From Acidobacteriaceae bacterium (GTDB lineage Bacteria; Acidobacteriota; Terriglobia; Terriglobales; Acidobacteriaceae): a DNA stretch of 9,665 nucleotides. A program made the translations under genes and the position numbers. The stretch lies in the NCBI GenBank assembly GCA_025462805.1, contig JAOAPJ010000231.1, forward strand, positions 1 to 9,665, given 5' to 3'. This document shows, in pieces, positions 1 to 5,711 of the stretch (the first letter of the stretch is position 1; every line of letters starts with the position of its first letter). The notes beneath the pieces are model-generated. The model was given only the letters and a program-made list of their open reading frames with translations, was not told the origin of the DNA and did not search any database.

Positions 1-46
1 ATCACAATTCGGGAGAAATGCTCTACCCTGTTGACAGGTCTCCCTG

Positions 47-580
47 ATGAACAGAATTGCCACCCGACAAACACACCTTCTCTATGCCCTTTGTGCTCTG
101 TGTCTCTTTGCCCTACATCCGGCTCACGCCCAAACTGGCCTTTACGGCGGATTCAACGCCGCGAAGGTGAACCAACCCAGCAACAAGTGGGCCTATGGCG
201 GCCTGTTTGGCATTTACTCGGACTTCGCGAAAGTCCCGCCGGTCCGGGTAGGAGGGGACCTACGCTTCTCTGTACTCCGCCTGGACAGCAATACCACTCT
301 CTTCAGTACCTTGATCGGCCCACGCGTTGCTTTCCATCCGCCGGCGATCCCACTCACGCCGTATGCCGAGATACTCATCGGCACGGGTCGTTACAGCTTC
401 GGCAACAACGTTGGCAGTGCCACCAAATTCCAGTACGAGGTCCTCGGCGGGGTGGATCGCCCTCTCGTTCCCCATCTTGACTGGCGTGTCGTGGAGTTCT
501 CCTACAGCAGGCTTGCCACCGTCCAGCGGCAGAGACTGAGCATGGAGACCCTCACCACGGGCTTGGTTCTGCGATTCTAA
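47..580 (+). CDS. Small outer-membrane beta-barrel protein, function unknown
   Basis: This 177-residue protein starts with a Sec signal peptide: basic residues (R3, R7), a hydrophobic stretch at about 11-23, and an AHA cleavage site at 26-28 before Q29. The mature part, about 149 residues, alternates polar and hydrophobic residues as in transmembrane beta strands. Segments such as YGGFNAAKV, WAYGGLFGIYSDF, VRVGGDLRFSV and VLGGVDRPLVPHLDWRVVEFSYS are separated by short loops. It ends in LVLRF, with the C-terminal Phe typical of outer-membrane barrels inserted by the Bam machinery. The size suits an 8-stranded OmpA/OmpX-like barrel. From memory, similar PHLDWRV-EFSY barrels are common in Acidobacteria and have no assigned role. 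The ATG at 47 is chosen because it gives a proper signal peptide; only a weak AGG precedes it, at 36-38. It converges on the aldo/keto reductase gene, 39 bp away. Family fold is fairly secure; function is unknown. Confidence 0.85.
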   Translation: MNRIATRQTHLLYALCALCLFALHPAHAQTGLYGGFNAAKVNQPSNKWAYGGLFGIYSDFAKVPPVRVGGDLRFSVLRLDSNTTLFSTLIGPRVAFHPPAIPLTPYAEILIGTGRYSFGNNVGSATKFQYEVLGGVDRPLVPHLDWRVVEFSYSRLATVQRQRLSMETLTTGLVLRF

Positions 581-587
581 GAGCGCG

Positions 588-613
588 CTGGGCCGCCGCC
601 CCAGGCGGCCCAG
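588..613. terminator. Perfect 10-bp hairpin between convergent genes (probable bidirectional terminator)
   Basis: CTGGGCCGCC (588-597) and GGCGGCCCAG (604-613) are exact reverse complements around the 6-nt loop GCCCCA. The hairpin fills the 39-bp gap between the stop of the outer-membrane protein gene (580) and the stop of the aldo/keto reductase gene (620-622, minus strand). Placement and stability suggest transcription termination in both directions. Neither side has a T-tract, so it is not a textbook Rho-independent terminator; it could instead protect mRNA 3' ends. Confidence 0.6.
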
Positions 614-619
614 GCGAGC

Positions 620-1693
620 TTAGCCCTTCGAACGGTCGGTGAACCGGAAGAAGAGGGACTGCTTGGCCACGGGCTCAGCCGCCTCGTGCAGCTCGGCCAT
701 CTGCGACTGCGACAACGGCGTGAATCCGCGCGCGATATCGACATTCTCCTCTAGCTGGGCAATGTTGTCACAGCCGATGATGACCGTGCTGACCGGATGC
801 GTGAGCGCGTAACGCATCGCCGCCTTCATGTCCATCACGCCTGTGCGCGTAGCGATGGCCGAGCCTTCCCACATGTGCTGTTGCTGCTCGATCGGCGGCG
901 GCATCCAGCCGGTCAGCAGGCGTCCGCGGGCTGGCACCTTCATACCGATGATCCCCATCTGTTTCTCGACGACAACGGGCAGGAGCTTCTCCTGGAAAGA
1001 GTGGATGTGCCCGTCTGCCGCATTCAGCGACATCAGGATCGTGTCGAACGGGTAGCGGTTTACCGTATCGATCAGAGCCTCGGGCCGGTAGTGCCCGGTC
1101 ACGCCGAGGAAGCGCACCACCTTCTGCTCATGCATCTCGAGCAGCGCCTCCATAGCGCCGCCCTTCGCGAAGATTGCCTCCACATCCTCCGGCAGACCCA
1201 CATCGTGCAACTGCCACAGATCGACGTGATCCGTGTTGAGCAACTGCAGGGAGCGCTCGATCATGCGCAACGATCCGTCGCGCGTGCGTTCCTTCGTCTT
1301 GGTTGCGAGAAACGCCTCGTTGCGCCGCGTCGTCATCACGCGCCCGACATACTGCTCGCTCCAACGCTCCGGCCCGCCATAGATCGAAGAGGTGTCGATA
1401 TAGTTCACGCCCAGATCGAGTGAGCGCTCGATAATCGGCACAGCGATGTCGAAGTTATGCGGCTTCTCGAGCGCCGCCTGGCCGCCCAAGCTGAAGATTC
1501 CCACCTTGTAGCCGGTTTTGCCGAGGTTGCGCGTCGGCATCGCAGCCATCGTCCGCGGGTTCACCGGCAAGGGACCGAGCGTAGGCGCTGCAGCACCTGC
1601 TGGGGCAGCTCCCTGCGCCAGCAACCCGGCAGCCAGCGCTCCACCAGCTTTGAGGAAACTACGGCGATCCGGAGAGGAAGGAGTCTGTTTCAT
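620..1693 (-). CDS. Tat-exported aldo/keto reductase
   Basis: This 357-residue protein begins with a twin-arginine signal (DRRSFLK, residues 9-15), then an Ala/Gly-rich hydrophobic stretch to about residue 36, so the folded enzyme should be exported with its cofactor. The remainder is an AKR (beta/alpha)8 barrel. The NLGKTGYKVGIFSLGG entry is at 56-71. The catalytic tetrad can be placed as D100 and Y105 (NYIDTSSIYGG), K132 (FLATK) and H163 (WQLHD). VSTVIIGCDN at about 301-310 is the usual C-terminal NAD(P)-binding strand. The family reduces sugar or other carbonyls, or oxidises the alcohols. No C-terminal ferredoxin cysteine cluster is present. The start codon is supported by GAGGG eight bases upstream on the minus strand (1702-1706). 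It is divergent from the sugar-oxidation genes to its right, and export suggests a related periplasmic role. How NAD(P) would be retained or regenerated outside the cytoplasm is unclear. Substrate unknown. Confidence 0.93.
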   Translation of the reverse strand: MKQTPSSPDRRSFLKAGGALAAGLLAQGAAPAGAAAPTLGPLPVNPRTMAAMPTRNLGKTGYKVGIFSLGGQAALEKPHNFDIAVPIIERSLDLGVNYIDTSSIYGGPERWSEQYVGRVMTTRRNEAFLATKTKERTRDGSLRMIERSLQLLNTDHVDLWQLHDVGLPEDVEAIFAKGGAMEALLEMHEQKVVRFLGVTGHYRPEALIDTVNRYPFDTILMSLNAADGHIHSFQEKLLPVVVEKQMGIIGMKVPARGRLLTGWMPPPIEQQQHMWEGSAIATRTGVMDMKAAMRYALTHPVSTVIIGCDNIAQLEENVDIARGFTPLSQSQMAELHEAAEPVAKQSLFFRFTDRSKG

Positions 1694-1936
1694 AGCGGGA
1701 ACCCTCGAGGATTATCGAATGTCTGAATAATGGTCATTCTAGTCCTGACGGGCGAGCGGGGCGAGCCTTCGCGCCCTGGAAGACTCCCGTACCACCCCCA
1801 GTCTGATCAACCTCCAGGCCTATGCCTTTCTGAAGCAGCGCCGCGCAACGACGCAGAAGATATCGCGCAGGTCAGCGCACAGCCGACTGGCCGCCGGTTA
1901 CTTGCCGGGACGCGGCGTCGCCGCGACACTAGCCCC
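1694..1936. other. Divergent intergenic region with possible repeat remnant
   Basis: These 243 bp separate the divergent aldo/keto reductase (-) and propeller dehydrogenase (+) genes and should hold both promoters. The left end carries the GAGGG ribosome-binding site of the reductase. An imperfect dyad, GAATG (1717-1721) with CATTC (1735-1739), could be an operator but is short. The stretch from about 1733 to 1760 resembles a decayed dispersed repeat (see findings). A 15-base near-palindrome lies at 1911-1925, just before the dehydrogenase start. I could not place a convincing -35/-10 pair on either strand. Confidence 0.5.
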
Positions 1937-3208
1937 ATGCCTCGCAGTATTTGTCGCTTCCTTCTCCTGCTGGTCGCCTGTCTGACCGCAGTCGCACAAC
2001 AGCCGCTCGTTCCGCACCAGCTTCCCGCAGCACACGGACGCACGATTACTCTTTTTCTGCCTAAAGAATTCACTGTTAACGTCGCGCTGTCCGGGCTGCA
2101 TCGGGTGCGCTTCTTTGCCATGGCACCCGACCATCGCGTCTTCGTTACAGACATGTACGACCGCACGGATAACAGCCGCGGAGCGGTCTACATCCTCGAT
2201 GGCTGGAACCCCGAGCGCCACACCTTTGCCCGGGCGGTCCCGTACCTCGAGCACCTGCGCGACCCCAACAACCTCGCCTTCTACACGGACCCGCAAGGCC
2301 AGTCCTGGCTCTATATCCCGCTTACCGACCGGCTCCTCCGGTTCCGCTACAAGATCGGCGACATGGCCCCTAACAGCCTGCCCGAGGTCCTCGCCCGTTA
2401 CCCGGACTTCGGTCTCGGTTACAAATATGGCGGCTGGCACCTGAGCCGCACGGTTGCTTTCGGTGAGCTCCGTGGCCGGGATGGTGTGCTCCACCCCCAA
2501 CTCTTCGTCACCGTCGGCTCCTCCTGCAATGCATGCGAGGAGAAAGAGCCCATCCGAGCCACACTCTCCGTGATGAATCCAGACGGAACCGACCAGCACA
2601 TCATCGCGAAGAACCTTCGCAACGCCGTTGCCATGCAATGGGACCAGAAAAGCGGCACGCTGTACGCAACCAACATGGGCGACGACCATCTAGGCCCTCG
2701 CGCGCCGGAAGATCCCTTCTTCGCTATCTCAGCCCAACAGGTCCAAACCGCGTTAGCTACCAAGAAGCAGCTCGATTACGGTTGGCCGTATTGCTACTTC
2801 GAAGACGCCATGGTCCATCCCGACCCGGTCTTTGGCCAACTGCCCAAGGCGAACTGCAGCGCCGTTCCACCCGTCTATACGACGTTCCCAGCCCACAGTT
2901 CGCCACTCGGAGTTGTCCTCTTTCCGTCGGATGACACGCTGCTCCGCGATGCATTTCTCGTTGCCCTGCATGGTGCGGGCCACCCGCGCATCGGCACCGG
3001 CTACAAGCTGGTCCGCTTCGATGCGCACAATCGAACGCCGCAGGAATTTCTCACCGGTTTCTTGCGGCGAACACCCGTGCCGGGCAAGCCTGATGATGTT
3101 CGCGTGCTCGGCCGGCCTTGCGGGATCTACCGGACGGGGATCGACAGCTTCCTCCTTACGGATGACGTTCAGGGGGTGATTTATGCGATCTATCCCTCCC
3201 ATCCGTAG
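1937..3208 (+). CDS. Exported PQQ-dependent sugar dehydrogenase-type beta-propeller (glucose/sorbosone dehydrogenase family)
   Basis: A 423-residue secreted protein. The open frame extends upstream to 1730, but the ATG at 1937 immediately precedes a signal peptide (MPRSICRFLLLLVACLTAVAQQ), so it is taken as the start. Cleavage is likely after AVA (18-20); LVAC at 12-15 could alternatively be a short lipobox. The rest matches the six-bladed propeller family of soluble glucose and L-sorbosone dehydrogenases: GGWHLSRTVAFG (H168, R171, the expected catalytic His motif), LFVTVGSSCNAC (190-200), NLRNAVAMQWD (226-236), LYATNMGDDHLGPRAPED (242-259), DYGWPYC (280-286), AHSSPLGVV (319-327), GYKLVRF (355-361) and GRPCGIYRTGIDSFLLTDD (392-410). 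C286 and C307 probably form a disulfide, perhaps C197/C200 too. The family oxidises sugars or aldehydes and passes electrons to an acceptor; no cytochrome domain is fused. No Shine-Dalgarno is visible, unlike the next two genes. PQQ use is inferred from family; substrate unknown. Confidence 0.88.
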   Translation: MPRSICRFLLLLVACLTAVAQQPLVPHQLPAAHGRTITLFLPKEFTVNVALSGLHRVRFFAMAPDHRVFVTDMYDRTDNSRGAVYILDGWNPERHTFARAVPYLEHLRDPNNLAFYTDPQGQSWLYIPLTDRLLRFRYKIGDMAPNSLPEVLARYPDFGLGYKYGGWHLSRTVAFGELRGRDGVLHPQLFVTVGSSCNACEEKEPIRATLSVMNPDGTDQHIIAKNLRNAVAMQWDQKSGTLYATNMGDDHLGPRAPEDPFFAISAQQVQTALATKKQLDYGWPYCYFEDAMVHPDPVFGQLPKANCSAVPPVYTTFPAHSSPLGVVLFPSDDTLLRDAFLVALHGAGHPRIGTGYKLVRFDAHNRTPQEFLTGFLRRTPVPGKPDDVRVLGRPCGIYRTGIDSFLLTDDVQGVIYAIYPSHP

Positions 3209-3270
3209 CGGTGGCGGTTGGACAAAGACGGACGGAGATGCAATAAAGACATTCGACCGAACTTCTCCCC

Positions 3271-3274
3271 GGAG
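3271..3274 (+). promoter_or_regulatory. Ribosome-binding site that fixes the isomerase start
   Basis: GGAG lies six bases before the ATG at 3281. It supports that start over an in-frame upstream ATG at 3218, which would add 21 residues before the Tat signal. Confidence 0.7.
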
Positions 3275-3280
3275 CAGCAC

Positions 3281-4228
3281 ATGCGCCGACGCGACTTCCT
3301 CTCCACTGCCGCAGCCGCTGCAGCCCTGATGCCGGCAGCGGCAATGACCGCACCACTCGTGTCCGCTGCCCAGGCACAATCCACAGCTTCAGGCAGATCG
3401 ATGGCGCTCGGTCTGCTCATTAGTCCGGCAGAAGGGACAGAAGAGACGATCCGGCGCGTGCACGACCTGGGCCTGCCAACTTGCTTCCTCTCGCTTGACG
3501 GTTACATCGGCAGGTTCACCCCCCAGCTTGCCAATGAGATGAAGGGCCTCCTGGCGAAGTATCAAGTCACCGCGACGACCGTTGAAGTGGTGGGACCGAA
3601 GCCGCTCGAGTGGAACTTCCTGCGGGGTCCGGCCACCATCGGCCTGGTGCCCCGAGCCACTCGCGCTGCACGCATCGATGCGCTGAAGCAAACCTCTGAT
3701 TTCGCCAGGCTCCTAGCTGTACCGCAAGTGCAGACACACTGCGGCTTCATCCCCGAAGATCCAGCGGATCCGCTTTACAAAGAGGCAGTGGCTGCCATTC
3801 GCGACGTCGCGCAACACTGCCAGCGTAACGGACAGGGCTTCCTCATGGAGACGGGCCAGGAGACCCCGACCACCATGTCACGTGCCATCAGAGATGTGAA
3901 CATGCCGAACCTTGGCGTTGGCCTGGATACTGCGAATCTCATCCTCTACGGAAAGGCCAACCCGGTGGATGCGGTTGCGATACTGGGACCACACGTGCGT
4001 TCCGTTCACGCGAAGGACGGCCGCTGGCCTACAGACCCGGACAAGCTTGGAGAAGAGGTACTCATCGGCACGGGCCTCGTTGACTTTCAGAAGGTCTTCA
4101 GCGGTCTTCGCAAAGCCGGCTATACAGGCGCCATCACGATCGAGCGAGAGACCCACGGGCCAAAGCAGATTGAGGATGTGCGGACCGAGAGGCAATACCT
4201 TGAGAACGTGCTCGCCACGCTCATCTAG
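3281..4228 (+). CDS. Tat-exported sugar isomerase/epimerase-like TIM barrel (AP-endonuclease-2 / xylose isomerase-like)
   Basis: A 315-residue protein beginning with the twin-arginine signal MRRRDFLS and an Ala-rich hydrophobic segment to about residue 34 (AQAQS). The body is the xylose-isomerase-like TIM barrel (Pfam AP_endonuc_2). Likely divalent-metal ligands sit in order at E190 (GFLMETGQE), D216 (VGLDTANLILYG), H243 (VRSVHAKDG) and E288 (AITIERE), with H153 (VQTHCG) near the site. GTGLVDFQKVFSGLRKAGYTGAITIERE is the usual C-terminal signature. Family members isomerise or epimerise sugars; others act as lyases or dehydratases on keto-sugars. The true substrate cannot be read here. The gene lies 72 bp after the propeller dehydrogenase and 94 bp before the Gfo/Idh/MocA gene on the same strand, so co-transcription is plausible. 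Export is notable for a family better known from cytoplasmic enzymes and argues for a periplasmic sugar substrate rather than a sugar phosphate. Confidence 0.9.
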   Translation: MRRRDFLSTAAAAAALMPAAAMTAPLVSAAQAQSTASGRSMALGLLISPAEGTEETIRRVHDLGLPTCFLSLDGYIGRFTPQLANEMKGLLAKYQVTATTVEVVGPKPLEWNFLRGPATIGLVPRATRAARIDALKQTSDFARLLAVPQVQTHCGFIPEDPADPLYKEAVAAIRDVAQHCQRNGQGFLMETGQETPTTMSRAIRDVNMPNLGVGLDTANLILYGKANPVDAVAILGPHVRSVHAKDGRWPTDPDKLGEEVLIGTGLVDFQKVFSGLRKAGYTGAITIERETHGPKQIEDVRTERQYLENVLATLI

Positions 4229-4311
4229 CAGTCGTCATCCGCAACGGAGTGAGAGTTCGCAGTTCGCTTGCGATCCCGACCGTAGGGCAACCCTTGCTTT
4301 CTTCAAGACCG

Positions 4312-4316
4312 AAGGA
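4312..4316 (+). promoter_or_regulatory. Ribosome-binding site of the Gfo/Idh/MocA gene
   Basis: AAGGA sits six bases before the ATG at 4323. This decides the start: the same frame is open back to 3912, but that upstream part overlaps the isomerase gene in another frame and has no family similarity. Confidence 0.75.
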
Positions 4317-4322
4317 AATGGA

Positions 4323-5594
4323 ATGAACCGCCGCGACTTTATCTCCACCACCACTGCCGCCTCCGGGCTCCTCTTTGTTAAGCCCTCCACCGCCTTCGGC
4401 TACCCGGCGAACTCCGCTGTCCGCATCGGCCTGCTTGGCTGCGGGAACCGTGGGACCGCGGTCGCCACGTCGTTCGCCAAGAACACCAGCGCCCGTATAG
4501 TCGCGCTCGCCGACATCTTTCCCGACCGCCTCGCAAGCGGCAAGCAGCACTTCGATGAACTGAACGCTTCGCTCGGTCAGCCGGCCATCGATCCGCGGCT
4601 CACCTTCCATGGTTACAACGCCGTGGAAGAACTAGCCAACTCGAAGGACATTGACTCGGTTCAGATCTCGACGCCGCCGTTCTTCCACGTCCAGCACCTG
4701 GAGATTGTGGTGGCGGCGGGTAAGCACGGGTACTGCGAAAAGCCGGTCGGCGTTGACGTCGCGCAGACGCGTCAGGCCCTTGAGATTGCGAAGCGCGTTC
4801 AAGGCAAGGTCAGCGTCGATGTCGGATTTCAAATCCGCAGCGCACCCCCCTTCGTCGAGATTGTGAAGCGCATCCACGAGGGCGCGCTCGGCAAGATCGC
4901 CAGCATCACCTCGTACTACAACGCGCCCGCCTCTGTAGCAGTTAGCCGCCCTGGCATGTCTCCCGACGAGACACGCCTTCGCAACTGGCTCTGGGACCGC
5001 GTGCTGTCCGGCGACATCTTGGTCGAGCAGAACATCCACGTCATCGACATCTGCAACTGGATTCTGGGTGCGCATCCCATCAAGGCAGTCGCTACCGGCG
5101 GCCGCAACGTAATCACGCACCCCGGCAACTGCTGGGACAACTACCAGGTCACTTACACATATCCGAACGACACGCATGTTGCCTTCTCGTCGACACAGTT
5201 CGGAGACTTTGGATTTGACGTATCCGAGCGCGTCTATGGGGCCGACGGACTCGCTGAGATGCCCTACTCCGGCCCGCTTCGGATCCTTGGTAAGAATGCG
5301 TGGACCTGGCAGGATTCGGAGGGCACACCGCATCCGGACACTCCGGCCCGATTCGCCGCCAATGGAGCGTTCAGCGACAACCTGCAGTTCGCGGACCGCG
5401 AGAAGGACCGCGGCTTCATCGAGAGCATCAGCAGCGGGCAGTTTCACAATCAGATCGAACTCGGCGTCGAGAGCGCGTTGAGCTGCATGCTGGGTCGCGA
5501 GGCAGCCTATAGCGGCCGCGAGGTGACCTGGGATACCTTGCTCAAGCAAAAGCAGCAATGGCAGCTCGGCATGGACCTGAAGCAGTTCAGCTAG
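4323..5594 (+). CDS. Tat-exported Gfo/Idh/MocA family oxidoreductase
   Basis: A 423-residue protein with a twin-arginine signal at the very N-terminus (MNRRDFIS) and a hydrophobic stretch to about residue 26. The Rossmann NAD(P) motif GLLGCGNRG spans 36-44, with the acidic strand end D64 in VALADIF. The family signature CEKPVGVD is at 138-145, where K140 is the conserved catalytic lysine. The C-terminal alpha/beta domain contains SGDILVEQNIHVIDICNW (229-246), with H239 and D242 in the usual active-site positions. Length is normal for the secreted subgroup. Such enzymes, like glucose-fructose oxidoreductase, hold NAD(P) tightly and are exported folded; relatives oxidise the sugar 3-OH or interconvert sugar and keto-sugar. 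It follows the Tat-exported TIM barrel by 94 bp, and the pairing suggests consecutive steps on one sugar or glycoside. Substrate unknown. Confidence 0.93.
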   Translation: MNRRDFISTTTAASGLLFVKPSTAFGYPANSAVRIGLLGCGNRGTAVATSFAKNTSARIVALADIFPDRLASGKQHFDELNASLGQPAIDPRLTFHGYNAVEELANSKDIDSVQISTPPFFHVQHLEIVVAAGKHGYCEKPVGVDVAQTRQALEIAKRVQGKVSVDVGFQIRSAPPFVEIVKRIHEGALGKIASITSYYNAPASVAVSRPGMSPDETRLRNWLWDRVLSGDILVEQNIHVIDICNWILGAHPIKAVATGGRNVITHPGNCWDNYQVTYTYPNDTHVAFSSTQFGDFGFDVSERVYGADGLAEMPYSGPLRILGKNAWTWQDSEGTPHPDTPARFAANGAFSDNLQFADREKDRGFIESISSGQFHNQIELGVESALSCMLGREAAYSGREVTWDTLLKQKQQWQLGMDLKQFS

Positions 5595-5595
5595 G

Positions 5596-5617
5596 CCGGC
5601 AGAGTGGACGCTGTCGG
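5596..5617 (+). terminator. Hairpin just after the Gfo/Idh/MocA stop codon
   Basis: CCGGCAG (5596-5602) pairs with CTGTCGG (5611-5617) through seven pairs, one of them a G-U, around an 8-nt loop. It starts two bases after the stop codon at the end of the three-gene run. No T-tract follows, so it is only a candidate terminator or mRNA 3' stabiliser. Confidence 0.35.
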
Positions 5618-5684
5618 AAGCATGAGGAAGCCTGCCATCGGCTACCGGCATATCCTCGGCGTCGCGAGCTGCGTTACATTGACC

Positions 5685-5704
5685 CCGGACTTCAGTCCGG
5701 AGGA
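5685..5704 (+). promoter_or_regulatory. Hairpin abutting the hydrolase Shine-Dalgarno
   Basis: CCGGAC (5685-5690) and GTCCGG (5695-5700) form a 6-bp perfect stem around TTCA. The last two bases of the right arm are the first two of the strong Shine-Dalgarno GGAGGA (5699-5704), which lies seven bases before the ATG at 5712. The Shine-Dalgarno confirms the hydrolase start. The stem could partly mask it and modulate translation; this is inference. Confidence 0.5.
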
Positions 5705-5711
5705 ATAAAGG

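Noticed and set aside
31..480. Open frame overlapping the outer-membrane protein gene in another frame
   Set aside because: Its translation is Pro/Arg/Ser-rich with no signal peptide or family motif, while the overlapping frame from 47 gives a signal peptide and a barrel ending in Phe.
1711..1716. GATAAT on the minus strand as a -10 box for the aldo/keto reductase
   Set aside because: Transcription would begin inside the reductase ribosome-binding site, and no suitable -35 lies 16-18 bases upstream.
1730..1936. Upstream extension of the propeller dehydrogenase frame to an ATG at 1730
   Set aside because: The added 69 residues are low-quality (Pro/Arg-rich) and would bury the signal peptide that begins at 1937.
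1743..1984. Frame open from 1743 to a stop at 1984, with a protein-like stretch (SLINLQAYAFLKQRR)
   Set aside because: No ATG, no ribosome-binding site, and it overlaps the dehydrogenase signal peptide. It could be a gene remnant, but I recognise no family.
3218..3247. TTGGAC with AATAAA 18 bases later as an internal promoter for the isomerase gene
   Set aside because: Only three of six and four of six bases match the sigma-70 consensus; such matches are expected by chance.
3912..4322. Upstream extension of the Gfo/Idh/MocA frame
   Set aside because: It overlaps the isomerase coding sequence, is Arg/Ser-rich, and would place the Tat signal in mid-protein; AAGGA before 4323 marks the real start.
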